DNA of 64,000 nucleotides from Faecalicatena faecalis (GTDB lineage: Bacteria > Bacillota > Clostridia > Lachnospirales > Lachnospiraceae), in contig NZ_JABACJ020000027.1 of NCBI RefSeq assembly GCF_012524165.2, positions 1 to 64,000 of the forward strand. The letters run 5' to 3'. Below are positions 42,974-51,974 of the stretch, piece after piece. Positions within the stretch are counted from its first letter, which is position 1. Every line of letters starts with the position of its first letter. Both the position numbers and the translations under genes were made by a program. The notes under the pieces were generated by a model. The model saw nothing but the letters and a program-made list of their open reading frames with translations, was not told the DNA's origin and searched no databases.

Positions 42974-45900
42974 ATGAAAAAGATTATGAACCGCCTGCTT
43001 GCTGGCGTGCTTAGTCTGGCTGCGGTTTTCACAACCGTATCTGCTTCACAGGTGCAGGCTGCGGAAAAACAGTATTGGACGGACGCACAGGAAAAAGCAG
43101 GCTATGTGGAAAAGGTGATGAATGATGGCAGCATAGGCTCGACATTCCATGAGGGCATTATGCAGGTAGAGGGTGAAAACGCCTACTGTATTGACATCAA
43201 CACGGATTTTATATCTGGTTACAAGACCCGAAGCGACGCAAGCACACGTATGAGTGCCGACCAGATTGCGGACGTAGCCCTTTCTTTGGAATACGTCAAA
43301 CAGTATGCAGCCAGCCACAAAGAGCTGAATTACAAACAAGTCTATCTGTTAGAACAATGCGTTGTCTGGCAGCGATTGAGCGTACACCTCGGCTGGCAGT
43401 GCGACAACGTAAGGGCTGCTTATGATGAAATATCCAAAGCAGTCCAAAATGAGGTCTACGCTGGCGCAAAGGCTTTCGTCAAAGAAAACAAAGGCCGCTA
43501 TGAGTGCGGCGGCTATCTCTATACTGGCAACGGGCAGGACTTGGGACAGTTTTGGGCGAAGCTGGCGGTCGGAAATGCCACCTTGCAAAAATCATCAGCG
43601 AACACAGGACTCACAGAGGGCAGCACCATCTATTCTGTGGCAGGTGCGACCTATGGCGTGTTTGCCGACAAAGGCTGCACAGACAGGCTTGCTACCCTTA
43701 CCACAGATAAAAATGGGAACACGGAAACCGTGGAAGTCAAAGCTGGTACGGTCTATATCAAGGAACTGTCTGCACCAGCAGGCTTTACACTGGATAAAAA
43801 TGTGTATCCGTTGACTGTCAAGGCTGGAAAGACCGCTACCTTGAAAGTCAGTGATACCCCAAAGGCGACAACTACCCTTATCGAACTGTTTAAGATTGAT
43901 ATGGATACTTCAAAATCTGTGCCACAGGGAAACGCTTCTTTAGAGGGTGCAGAGTTCACATGGAAATTCTATGCTGGCTACTACAACAAAGACACTCTTC
44001 CGAAACAGCCTACCCGTACATGGATAACAAAAACGGTGGCTGAAAAAGGCAGCGACGGTAACATTCATTACATCACAAAGCTGGCTGACAGCTACAAGGT
44101 ATCTGGCGACAGCTTCTACACACAAAATGGCGTTCCATGCCTGCCGCTTGGTACGTTGACTGTTTCCGAAAGTAAGAGTCCGACAGGTTACTTACTGGAC
44201 GGTGCATTTTTACAGGCAGATGGCAGTGAGGAACAGATGAAAGGTATGTATCTGACACAGATTACCGAAGATGGGGAGCTGGCTGTCCTTACAGGCAGCA
44301 ACCAATACTCCGTATCAGAAAAGGTTATCCGTGGCGGCGTGAAAATCCAGAAAAGAGATTATGAAACAAAGGATACCAAACCACAGGGCGGTGCAACCTT
44401 AAAGGACACTGCTTTTTCGATTACTTCCTTAAATGACAATGCAGTGCTGGTAGACGGAAAGCTCTATCAGAAAAACGAGGTGGTAAAGACAATCCTCACG
44501 GGGATTGACGGTATCGCTTCTACCGCTGCGGATACCTTACCCTATGGAAAATACCGCATTGATGAAAGTAAAAGCCCGACAGGATACTTGAAAGATGGTG
44601 CAAAACCTATTGAATTTGAAATCAAGGAAAATGGCAAAATCGTGGATTTGACTGGTGAGGATACTTCCATCTACAACCAGGTTAAACGTGGCGACATTGA
44701 GGGCGTAAAAATCGGTAATGGTACACACAAGCGTCTTGCAAACGTACCGTTTCGGATCACCAGCCAGACGACTGGTGAGAGCCATATTATCGTGACAGAT
44801 AAAAACGGGCAGTTTTCCACTGCTTCTGACTGGGTATCCCACAAACAGAATACCAATAAAGGAACGTCCAGCGAGGACGGTATCTGGTTCGGAACGTCTG
44901 AACCAGACGACTCCAAAGGTGCGCTTCTTTATGATACCTACATGGTTGAGGAACTCCGCTGCGAAAGCAACAAAGGTTTCAAGCTCATTCCTGCTTTTGA
45001 GATTGTGGTGTCCAGAAACAACATAGTGGTTGATTTAGGCACGCTTACAGACGACTACGAAAAAGAGCTTTCTATCCATACTACCGCTGCCAGCAAGGAC
45101 GGTGAGAAATCAATCACTACCGCCAAAGAGGTCACTATCGTGGATACCGTTGCTTTGGACGGTCTGAAAAAAGGCACAAAGTACCAGCTCAAGGGCTGTC
45201 AGATGGATAAAGCTGAAAATGCCGAACTTCTCATTGATGGCAAGCGTGTGGAGAATGAATACACATTCACTGCTGACGGTGAGGAAATGAAAATCAAAAT
45301 GGAATACACGTTCAATGCTTCTGCTCTTGGCGGCAGGGATTTGGTGACTTTTGAGGAACTTTACGACCTGTCCGACAAAAACGAGCCTATAAAGGTTGCG
45401 GAGCATAAAGACATCGCAGACGACGGGCAGACGGTTTCTATCAAGGAACGTATCATCAAAATCCACACGTCCGCTGCCAGCATGGACGGTGAAAAATTCA
45501 TGGAAGCTGGCAAAGAGGTCACAATCGTGGATACCGTCACTTTAGATGGTCTGGAAGTGGGTGCAAAATACCAGCTCAAAGGCTGGCAGATGGACAAAGG
45601 CAAAAATGCCGAGCTGCTCATTGACGGGAAACCTGTGGAAAATGAGCTTACATTCACTGCAACCGATACCAAAATGGAGCTGGAAATCAAGTTTACTTTC
45701 GACGCTTCTTCCCTTGGAGGTAAGCAGTTAGTCACATTCGAGGAACTTTACGACGTAACCAATCCCGATAAGCCTGTAAAGGTCACTGAACATAAGGATA
45801 TTGAGGACAAGGGACAGACCGTGACGATCAAGGAAGTGCCCGAAGAACCAGCGAAATCAGAGCAGCCAGAAAAACCAGCTACCCCTAGCCATAAACCAAC

Positions 45901-46030
45901 GGACTCACCAAAAACAGGCGACAACACGAATGTGGCTGGCTTTGCTCTCATGCTTGGACTTTCTGCGGCTGGCCTTGCATTTGCAGCCTATAAGAAACGC
46001 CATGCTATGAAGCATGACACGGATAAGTAG
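42974..46030 (+). CDS. Thioester-domain, VaFE-repeat, sortase-anchored surface adhesin
   Basis: 1018 residues from ATG 42974 (AAAAGGAG upstream). Signal peptide (1 to about 30, ending VQAAE). An N-terminal thioester-like domain has Cys72 in AYCIDI and Gln128 in LEQCVVWQ, the two residues expected to form the internal thioester that binds host amines covalently. SpaA/Cna-B-type domains follow (KELSAPAGFTLDK, SKSPTGYLLDGA, SKSPTGYLKDGA, each with Lys and Glu for isopeptide bonds). Two near-identical VaFE repeats (about 699-825 and 830-955) end with VTFEELYD. SPKTGDN (about 977), a membrane helix and a basic tail form the sortase signal. Likely lets ICE hosts stick to gut surfaces. Confidence 0.9.
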   Translation: MKKIMNRLLAGVLSLAAVFTTVSASQVQAAEKQYWTDAQEKAGYVEKVMNDGSIGSTFHEGIMQVEGENAYCIDINTDFISGYKTRSDASTRMSADQIADVALSLEYVKQYAASHKELNYKQVYLLEQCVVWQRLSVHLGWQCDNVRAAYDEISKAVQNEVYAGAKAFVKENKGRYECGGYLYTGNGQDLGQFWAKLAVGNATLQKSSANTGLTEGSTIYSVAGATYGVFADKGCTDRLATLTTDKNGNTETVEVKAGTVYIKELSAPAGFTLDKNVYPLTVKAGKTATLKVSDTPKATTTLIELFKIDMDTSKSVPQGNASLEGAEFTWKFYAGYYNKDTLPKQPTRTWITKTVAEKGSDGNIHYITKLADSYKVSGDSFYTQNGVPCLPLGTLTVSESKSPTGYLLDGAFLQADGSEEQMKGMYLTQITEDGELAVLTGSNQYSVSEKVIRGGVKIQKRDYETKDTKPQGGATLKDTAFSITSLNDNAVLVDGKLYQKNEVVKTILTGIDGIASTAADTLPYGKYRIDESKSPTGYLKDGAKPIEFEIKENGKIVDLTGEDTSIYNQVKRGDIEGVKIGNGTHKRLANVPFRITSQTTGESHIIVTDKNGQFSTASDWVSHKQNTNKGTSSEDGIWFGTSEPDDSKGALLYDTYMVEELRCESNKGFKLIPAFEIVVSRNNIVVDLGTLTDDYEKELSIHTTAASKDGEKSITTAKEVTIVDTVALDGLKKGTKYQLKGCQMDKAENAELLIDGKRVENEYTFTADGEEMKIKMEYTFNASALGGRDLVTFEELYDLSDKNEPIKVAEHKDIADDGQTVSIKERIIKIHTSAASMDGEKFMEAGKEVTIVDTVTLDGLEVGAKYQLKGWQMDKGKNAELLIDGKPVENELTFTATDTKMELEIKFTFDASSLGGKQLVTFEELYDVTNPDKPVKVTEHKDIEDKGQTVTIKEVPEEPAKSEQPEKPATPSHKPTDSPKTGDNTNVAGFALMLGLSAAGLAFAAYKKRHAMKHDTDK

Positions 46031-46116
46031 TATCTGAGGTATCTGCCTATGAAGCTGCCTATCCGTTCACCGCCCATAACATCAATCAGACCACGGTTTC
46101 ACCTTTACACTGTTTC

Positions 46117-46150
46117 TTTTCTATCAATCGTCTTTTTGATTGATAGAAAA
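46117..46150 (+). terminator. terminator after adhesin gene
   Basis: TTTTCTATCAATC (46117-46129) pairs with GATTGATAGAAAA (46138-46150). A second small stem GGGGGA/CTCCCCC follows near 46172-46190. It separates the adhesin from the transfer operon, whose leader fills 46151-46238. Confidence 0.75.
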
Positions 46151-46238
46151 AAACAGTCCACTAGGGGGTTTGGGGGAGTGTAGCTCCCCCATGCTCTTAC
46201 ACTCAAAATAGATGAAGAAAGAAAAGAGGTAAAAATTT

Positions 46239-46553
46239 ATGGAATTAAAACACGTTATCCCAAACATGGAAAAGACATTCGGAACACTGGAATTTGCTGG
46301 CGAGGGCAAGACCGAACAGCGTAGAGTCAATGGACGCATGACGGTCATTTCCCGTAGCTTCAACCTGTATTCTGACGTACAGCGAGCCGACGACATTGTG
46401 GTTATCCTGCCTGCGTCCGCTGGCGAAAAGAATTTCGAGGTGGAGGAAAAAGTGAAGCTCATCAACCCGAAAATCACTGCTGACGGTTACAAAATCGGCA
46501 ATCGTGGATTTACAAATTATATCCTGTCCGCTGACGACATGGTAAAAGCATAA
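46239..46553 (+). CDS. DUF961 family ICE protein (Tn916 Orf23-like)
   Basis: 104 residues: KHVIPNMEKTFGTLEFAGEGK at the start and ANAEVxLINP-type core (EKVKLINPKITADGYKIGNRGF). Proteins of this YdcP/DUF961 family come in pairs at the head of Tn916/ICEBs1 transfer operons. In ICEBs1 the relatives HelP-type and YdcP help replication or transfer. It is a paralogue of the next gene. Confidence 0.88.
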   Translation: MELKHVIPNMEKTFGTLEFAGEGKTEQRRVNGRMTVISRSFNLYSDVQRADDIVVILPASAGEKNFEVEEKVKLINPKITADGYKIGNRGFTNYILSADDMVKA

Positions 46554-46568
46554 GGAGGTCAAGAAACT

Positions 46569-46961
46569 ATGAGATTAGCAAATGGTATCATCATTGACAA
46601 GGAAAAAACATTCGGCGTATTGAAATTTTCAGCTTTGCGGCGTGAGGTACACGTCCAGAACGAGGACGGTACGGTATCCGAGGAAATCAAGGAACGCACC
46701 TATGATTTGAAGTCCAGAGGACAGGGACGCATGATACAGGTAAGTATCCCTGCTTCTGTTCCCTTAAAGGAATTTGACTACAATGCCGAGGTGGAAATCA
46801 TCAACCCTGTGGCGGACACGGTGGCGACCGCTACTTTTCAAGGTGCAGACGTGGACTGGTACATCAAGGCCGACGACATCATCTTGAAGAATAAGCAGAA
46901 CCAGCCAGCAGGAAACCCACAGCACCAGCAGCCAAAGAAAGACAGCCCAAACGGGAAGTAA
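46569..46961 (+). CDS. DUF961 family ICE protein (Tn916 Orf22-like)
   Basis: 130 residues. Its fold is like the preceding protein: IIIDKEKTFGVLKFSALRREVHV, SRGQGRMIQVSIPASVP and FDYNAEVEIINPVADTVATATFQGADVDWYIKADDI, with a polar Gln/Pro-rich tail. AAGGAGG lies in the 15-bp gap after the first copy. Helper of relaxosome or helicase function by family analogy. Confidence 0.88.
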   Translation: MRLANGIIIDKEKTFGVLKFSALRREVHVQNEDGTVSEEIKERTYDLKSRGQGRMIQVSIPASVPLKEFDYNAEVEIINPVADTVATATFQGADVDWYIKADDIILKNKQNQPAGNPQHQQPKKDSPNGK

Positions 46962-46969
46962 ACCTGTAA

Positions 46970-47785
46970 ATGGGGGCTGGTGATTTTGTAGAAAGGAGTC
47001 AAGGATTTATTGAGAATTTAACGATACAGGAAATCCCCAGAGAAACAGCGGTTGCTTTCATTCGTGAGTACCACTATTCCAAAGTGATACCCCGTCTATG
47101 CGTCTATTTTCTGGGGATTTACCATGAAAACCAGTTGGCAGGTGTGGTGGAACTTGGGTGGGGCACGCAACCCTTACAGACAATCCGCAAGATTTTCCCA
47201 CAGCATGAGCTTGTGACAGCGGATTACCTTGAAATCGGGAAAATGTGCTTTCTCCCAGAAATGAACCACAACCAGTATTTCGGCAGCCTAGCCCTTTCCA
47301 CTTTGATTAAGTGGCTTCGGGATAACACAGGCTGCCTTTTTCTATATACCCTTGCAGATGGCATAGAAGGAAAATGCGGTTATGTATATCAGGCTTCTAA
47401 CTTCTACTATCTTGGCAGCTTCAAGACCAGTGTGTACCGTGACAGCCAGACGGGGGAAAAGATACACCCCCGAAGTGCCAGAATACTGCTGGAAGAAAAT
47501 GCCCGTATAGATGGAGTCAAAAAGCGGCACTGGCTGACCCATGCTTTCTGTGAGTACAAAGGAATTGAGAAGATCAACGGACTTATGTTCCGCTATATCT
47601 ACCCCTTAACAAAAGAAGCAAGGCAGATTTTAAGGGACTATCCCTGCTATGTGAGAAATAACTACCCAAAAGACCATAGCCTGCTGTTCCAAAAGCGGGT
47701 TTCCAACAGAGTCTATGAAACCATTCAGCAGCCGCAATTTGATAAAAACACCTGCCGCTACAATACACAAAATTACAACCGATGA
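46970..47785 (+). CDS. Mom-like adenine modification (GNAT-fold) protein
   Basis: Up to 271 residues. It resembles phage Mu Mom and its homologues: FIREYHYSKVIP near the start, YFLGIYHENQLAGVVELGWG, LEIGKMCFLPEMNHNQYFGSLALSTLIKWLR, and YTLADGIEGKCGYVYQASNFYYLGS with the aromatic NWxY-like motif. Mom proteins convert adenine to N6-carbamoylmethyladenine, hiding DNA from restriction enzymes. Here it sits between the DUF961 pair and the coupling protein, an uncommon slot. The start is unclear: ATG 46970 lacks a good site, while a GAAAGGAG site lies inside the frame and points to a non-standard ATT start at 47009. Confidence 0.72.
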   Translation: MGAGDFVERSQGFIENLTIQEIPRETAVAFIREYHYSKVIPRLCVYFLGIYHENQLAGVVELGWGTQPLQTIRKIFPQHELVTADYLEIGKMCFLPEMNHNQYFGSLALSTLIKWLRDNTGCLFLYTLADGIEGKCGYVYQASNFYYLGSFKTSVYRDSQTGEKIHPRSARILLEENARIDGVKKRHWLTHAFCEYKGIEKINGLMFRYIYPLTKEARQILRDYPCYVRNNYPKDHSLLFQKRVSNRVYETIQQPQFDKNTCRYNTQNYNR

Positions 47786-47798
47786 GAAAGGAGGACTT

Positions 47799-49157
47799 AT
47801 GAAACAGATACAGAGGAAAGGCAACCGTATCCGAGCCAGTGACAGGTCGCTGGTGGTGCGGTCAATCATCCTGCGGCTGGCAGTGCTGTTCCTTGGGATA
47901 GTCCTGCTGCTGAATATTCCTGCCCTGCTGCACGCCGACTGGAACAGGGTTTCGCTGCTGCATGAGGGCAGCATAAAACTTACCGTCACGCCTTATATGA
48001 TGGTTTCCGTCATGGCTGCGGCTCTGGCATGCGGCGTGGCTTCGTTCCTGTATGCCCGTTACTGTCCAGACAAGATAAAGCAGCTCTGCCACCGCCAGAA
48101 ACTTTCCCGTATGATACTGGAAAATGGCTGGTACGAGTCCGAGCAGTCACAGGACAGCGGCTTTTTCAAAGACCTGCCAGCCAGCAGGTCAAAAGAGAAA
48201 ATCACCCATTTCCCCAAAGTGTACTACCGCTTGGATAACGGACTCATTCACATTCTGGCTGAAATCACGCTGGGGAAATATCAAGACCAGCTCCTGCACT
48301 TGGAAAAGAAGCTGGAAACAGGGCTTTACTGTGAGCTGGTATCCAAAGAGCTGAAAGACAGCTTTGTGGAATATATCCTACTCTATGACACCATAGCCAA
48401 CCGTATCACCATTGATGAGGTACGGGCGGAAAATGGCGGCTTAAAGCTCATGGCAAACGTCTGGTGGGAGTATGACAAGCTCCCCCATATGCTGATAGCT
48501 GGCGGCACGGGCGGCGGTAAGACGTATTTTATCCTTACCATCATAGAAGCCCTCCTGCGTACCAACGCCAAAATGTATGTGCTTGACCCAAAGAACGCTG
48601 ACCTTGCCGACCTGTCCAATGTCATGCCCGAAGTCTACTACCGAAAGGAGGAAATCACAGACTGTATCGACCGTTTTTATGAGGGCATGATGGAACGGAG
48701 CGAAACCATGAAGCAGTTAGAGGGCTACAAGACAGGGGAAAACTACGCCTATTTAGGTCTGCCACCCCACTTTCTGATTTTTGATGAATACGTGGCTTTC
48801 ATGGAAATGCTGACGACAAAGGAAAACGCTGCGGTCTTGAATAAGCTGAAACAGATTGTCATGCTTGGGCGGCAGGCAGGCTATTTTCTGATACTCGCCT
48901 GTCAGCGGCCAGACGCTAAATACTTGGGCGACGGTATCCGTGACCAGTTTAATTTCCGTGTGGCGTTAGGCCGCATGAGTGAACTGGGCTATTCGATGAT
49001 GTTCGGCGAAGTAGACAAGGACTTTTTTCTGAAGCAGATCAGAGGGCGTGGCTATGTTGATGTGGGGACAAGTGTCATCAGTGAGTTTTACGCTCCCCTT
49101 GTCCCCAAAGGACATGACTTCTTAAAAGACATAGGGAAACTCATGCAGAACAGGTAG
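47799..49157 (+). CDS. FtsK/SpoIIIE-type coupling protein (TcpA, Tn916 Orf21-like)
   Basis: 452 residues from ATG 47799 (AAAGGAGG upstream); frames extending upstream overlap the Mom-like gene. Two N-terminal membrane helices (LRLAVLFLGIVLLLNIPALL; MMVSVMAAALACGVASFLY), then a FtsK-like motor with Walker A AGGTGGGKTYFI and Walker B HFLIFDEYVAF. It brings relaxase-bound DNA to the secretion channel. Immediately upstream of oriT, as in Tn916. Confidence 0.95.
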   Translation: MKQIQRKGNRIRASDRSLVVRSIILRLAVLFLGIVLLLNIPALLHADWNRVSLLHEGSIKLTVTPYMMVSVMAAALACGVASFLYARYCPDKIKQLCHRQKLSRMILENGWYESEQSQDSGFFKDLPASRSKEKITHFPKVYYRLDNGLIHILAEITLGKYQDQLLHLEKKLETGLYCELVSKELKDSFVEYILLYDTIANRITIDEVRAENGGLKLMANVWWEYDKLPHMLIAGGTGGGKTYFILTIIEALLRTNAKMYVLDPKNADLADLSNVMPEVYYRKEEITDCIDRFYEGMMERSETMKQLEGYKTGENYAYLGLPPHFLIFDEYVAFMEMLTTKENAAVLNKLKQIVMLGRQAGYFLILACQRPDAKYLGDGIRDQFNFRVALGRMSELGYSMMFGEVDKDFFLKQIRGRGYVDVGTSVISEFYAPLVPKGHDFLKDIGKLMQNR

Positions 49158-49207
49158 GACGGGCAGGCGGCGTGCGAAGCGAAAGCCGCTGGCACGGACT
49201 AGCCTGT

Positions 49208-49366
49208 GTTGGTGTGGCGCAAGCCACGCCAACCATAAGCCCCTCGGTATCTAACAGAGGGGCACAAATACAATAGGAAACAGTCATAAAAGTATGGAAA
49301 GTCCTTGTAAAACGGGGACTTTTCCTGCTTTTTGAGGGTGTCAACAAGACCGCTTTCAGTTGACAC
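49208..49366. other. Origin of transfer (oriT)
   Basis: In the 233-bp gap between the coupling protein and the relaxase lie four inverted repeats: 49208-49233 (11 bp, loop GCAA), 49239-49263 (perfect 7 bp GCCCCTC/GAGGGGC around GGTATCTAACA), a GTCC/GGAC pair near 49300-49323, and 49338-49366 (perfect 8 bp GTGTCAAC/GTTGACAC). The second matches the Tn916 and ICEBs1 nick region, where MobT/NicK cuts near TCTAAC. The nick is expected within 49251-49256. Confidence 0.85.
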
Positions 49367-49390
49367 TTCCGTTTCCAGATAGGAGGGATT

Positions 49391-50596
49391 TTGCTGAATG
49401 ACGCTGGCTGGATAAAGGATTTCAAAGAAAAGCGGCTGGCATACGGTGTTTCACAAAACAAACTGGCGGTAGCTGCTGGCATTACAAGGCAGTACCTTAA
49501 TAAGATAGAGTCTGGCAGTGCCGCCCCCAGCGAAGAACTGAAAGAAAACCTGCTGCAAGCTCTGGAACGGTACAATCCAGAAACACCGCTTACCATGCTG
49601 TTTGATTACGTGAGGATACGTTTTCCCACCACAGACGTGCGGTTCGTGGTAGAAACAATCCTTAAATTAAAGCTGGACTTTATGATACATGAGGATTTCG
49701 GTTTCTATTCCTACCCAGAACATTACTACATGGGAGACATCTTCGTTTTGGTATCCCCCGACGAGGAAAAAGGGGTGCTGCTGGAACTGAAAGGAAAAGG
49801 CTGCCGCCAGTTTGAAAACTTCCTACTGGCACAGCATAGGAGCTGGTACGACTTCTTTATGGACGCTCTGTGTGAGGGCGGCGTATGCAAGCGGATAGAC
49901 CTTGCCATCAATGATATGGTGGGGATACTGGATATTCCAGAGCTGACAAGGAAATGCAGGAACGAGGAATGTATCTCCGTGTTCCGTAGCTTTAAGTCCT
50001 ACCGTTCTGGGGAGCTGGTGCAGAGCCATGAAGAAAACAAGTCCAGCATGGGACATACGCTCTATATCGGTTCGCTGAAATCAGAGGTTTACTTCTGCGT
50101 GTATGAAAAAGACTACGAGCAGTATGTGAAATACGGTATTCCAGTGGAGGAAACACCCATCAAGAACCGATTTGAAATCCGCTTAAAGAATGAACGAGCC
50201 TATTATGCGCTGCGTGACCTGCTGACCTACCACGACGCTGAACGCACTGCCTTTTCCATCATCAACCGTTATGTGCGTTTTGCTGACAAAGACGAAACAA
50301 AGCGTCGTAGCGAATGGCAGACAAATGAGCGTTGGGCTTGGTTTATTGGTGAGAACCGTGGTCGGCTGAAACTGACGACAAAACCAGAGCCTTATAACTT
50401 CCAGCGGACGCTGAACTGGCTGGCAAGGCAGGTCGCCCCCACCTTACAGGTGGCTGAAAAGCTGGATAGACTCAACAACACGACGATCATTAAGGACATG
50501 GTGAAAAACGCAAAGCTGACTGACCGACTGGAAAAGGTCTTACAGCAGCTATCCGTCACCATGGAGGAAATGACCGTGGACGACAAGGAGGAATGA
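49391..50596 (+). CDS. Relaxase MobT / Rep_trans replication initiation protein (Tn916 Orf20-like)
   Basis: 401 residues from a TTG start at 49391 (AGGAGGG just upstream; the nearby ATG is out of frame and stops after five codons). An N-terminal Cro-like HTH (LAYGVSQNKLAVAAGITRQYLNKIES) is followed by the Rep_trans domain (LRIDLAINDMVGILDIPELTRKC-type segment and SFKSYRSGELVQSHEE), which contains the catalytic Tyr and metal ligands of this rolling-circle-type relaxase. It nicks oriT just upstream and starts replication and transfer. Confidence 0.93.
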   Translation: MLNDAGWIKDFKEKRLAYGVSQNKLAVAAGITRQYLNKIESGSAAPSEELKENLLQALERYNPETPLTMLFDYVRIRFPTTDVRFVVETILKLKLDFMIHEDFGFYSYPEHYYMGDIFVLVSPDEEKGVLLELKGKGCRQFENFLLAQHRSWYDFFMDALCEGGVCKRIDLAINDMVGILDIPELTRKCRNEECISVFRSFKSYRSGELVQSHEENKSSMGHTLYIGSLKSEVYFCVYEKDYEQYVKYGIPVEETPIKNRFEIRLKNERAYYALRDLLTYHDAERTAFSIINRYVRFADKDETKRRSEWQTNERWAWFIGENRGRLKLTTKPEPYNFQRTLNWLARQVAPTLQVAEKLDRLNNTTIIKDMVKNAKLTDRLEKVLQQLSVTMEEMTVDDKEE

Positions 50597-50599
50597 AAA

Positions 50600-50734
50600 G
50601 TGTGGCATTTATTGTTTGACCTGCTGCTGGTGTCAGTAGGAATGGGCATGGGTGTGGTGCTTATGTGTATCCTGCAAGTAGGAAAAGAAGCGGACACCCA
50701 CTTAAAAGAAATGGAAAGGAGTAAAGACAAATGA
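50600..50734 (+). CDS. DUF3789-like small membrane protein
   Basis: 44 residues from a GTG start at 50600 (AAGGAGG eight bases upstream): VWHLLFDLLLVSVGMGMGVV and on to LKEMERSKDK. It has one membrane helix and a charged tail. It overlaps the next gene by ATGA. Small proteins of this type (DUF3789) are regular passengers at this spot in Tn916-like elements. Function unknown. Confidence 0.75.
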   Translation: MWHLLFDLLLVSVGMGMGVVLMCILQVGKEADTHLKEMERSKDK

Positions 50735-50952
50735 ATTTCGGACAGAACTTATACAACTGGTTTTTAAGCAATGCACAGAGCCTTGTGCTTATGGCGATTG
50801 TGGTGATTGGCATTTACTTAGGCTTCAAGCGTGAGTTCAGCAAACTTATCGGCTTTCTGGTGATTGCCTTGATTGCGGTCGGCTTGGTGTTCAATGCTGG
50901 CGGCGTGAAAGACGTGTTGCTGCAACTGTTTAACAAGATTATTGGGGCGTAA
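50731..50952 (+). CDS. TcpD/Orf19-like small conjugation membrane protein
   Basis: 73 residues with two membrane segments (SLVLMAIVVIGIYLGF; LIGFLVIALIAVGLVFNAGGV). The size, topology and place match small channel components of Tn916 and pCW3 transfer systems. The assignment to TcpD rather than another small protein rests on topology only. Confidence 0.7.
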   Translation: MNFGQNLYNWFLSNAQSLVLMAIVVIGIYLGFKREFSKLIGFLVIALIAVGLVFNAGGVKDVLLQLFNKIIGA

Positions 50953-50958
50953 AGAATA

Positions 50959-50987
50959 TTGTTTTAAATTGTATTGACTGTTATAAT
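50959..50987 (+). promoter_or_regulatory. promoter of the two-gene ICE cassette
   Basis: TTGTTT (50959-50964), a 17-bp spacer and TATAAT (50982-50987), within the 70-bp gap before the DUF6650-like gene. It gives the cassette transcription independent of the transfer operon. Confidence 0.65.
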
Positions 50988-51022
50988 GTATCTTAGATAA
51001 CTCAAGAAAGGAAAAATACATT

Positions 51023-51493
51023 ATGAAGTTTAAAGAATTAGCTAATCGCTTGACTGGTATTAGTTGCCCTGTTTTCGGAGTTTCTTGGAATCCGCAAGAA
51101 ACAGAACGTTCTATTGCTCGTAGAATTATTATATTTCTTGAGCCACGACGTGTATTGTATTCTCCATATGAATATGAGACAGTACATCCATGTATTGATT
51201 CCATAGTAGAAATTAGGAATTACCTAACTGCACAGTTAGAGCATGTTGATGAAAAATCTAACTTAAATTCTTATATTAGAGCCATGAGAAGTTCATGTAA
51301 TAAATTTCTTAGCAAATGCCCTGATAGAGAAGATTTTCGTTATCTTGCTTGCATGAATGGGAATATTGATAACTGGATTTTTACGTCAGCAATCGGTGAA
51401 TTAAGAGGTGTATTCGGCGTAATGATAGGACAAATAGCAAAAGCATATGGAGTGGATATAGAAGATGATTTATCACAAATCATTCCAGAATAG
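51023..51493 (+). CDS. DUF6650-like protein
   Basis: 156 residues: MKFKELANRLTGISCPVFGV at the start with SWNPQETERSIARRI, then a helical middle (IVEIRNYLTAQLEHVD) and a C-terminal LRGVFGVMIGQIAKAYGVDI. No membrane helix. The N-terminal block matches my memory of the DUF6650 family, of unknown function. The gene is AT-rich compared with the transfer genes on both sides and is paired with a one-TM protein 10 bp downstream. AAGAAAGG precedes the ATG. Confidence 0.7.
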   Translation: MKFKELANRLTGISCPVFGVSWNPQETERSIARRIIIFLEPRRVLYSPYEYETVHPCIDSIVEIRNYLTAQLEHVDEKSNLNSYIRAMRSSCNKFLSKCPDREDFRYLACMNGNIDNWIFTSAIGELRGVFGVMIGQIAKAYGVDIEDDLSQIIPE

Positions 51494-51503
51494 GAGTGGG
51501 TAA

Positions 51504-51974
51504 ATGATAAAAGAAATAATTACATGGTGTAATTCAAATATTGGATTTGCTACACTATTGTTGTCTACTCTTACTTTGTTGGTAAGTATAATAGCTATCG
51601 CTGTTTCAATAAATACAGCTAGATTGCCTTATAAAAAGAAATTACTTGTTATTGGCGGTTCATTTATCAGTGAAGCTGGTATTGGCTATCATATCACTGC
51701 AACAAATATTGGAAATAGACAAGTGAAAATTTCAAATATCGGCTTTAAGATAAATCAACATGTATATATAAACAAGTTTACCTTGCATGAAAGTCAGATC
51801 ATGCTTAGTCAAGGAGAAGCAACATCTCAATATTTTCAAATTGAGGATTTTAGAAATGCATTAGCGTCAATGCAAGTTAATGGCTCAACTAAAATATACG
51901 CATACGTAAAAGATACAGAGGGTACAGAATATAAGAAATTTTTTACTAGAGTATCTACGGTGCGAAAAGTCTAG
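51504..51974 (+). CDS. single-TM protein of unknown function
   Basis: 156 residues. One strong membrane helix near the N-terminus (FATLLLSTLTLLVSIIAIAVS), then a beta-rich domain (LLVIGGSFISEAGIGYHITA, NIGNRQVKISNIGFKINQHV, KIYAYVKDTEGTEYKKFF) that would face one side of the membrane. The topology resembles small membrane-anchored effectors or sensors paired with a soluble partner. I do not recognise the family. It is co-transcribed with the DUF6650-like gene and closed by its own terminator. Confidence 0.7.
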   Translation: MIKEIITWCNSNIGFATLLLSTLTLLVSIIAIAVSINTARLPYKKKLLVIGGSFISEAGIGYHITATNIGNRQVKISNIGFKINQHVYINKFTLHESQIMLSQGEATSQYFQIEDFRNALASMQVNGSTKIYAYVKDTEGTEYKKFFTRVSTVRKV

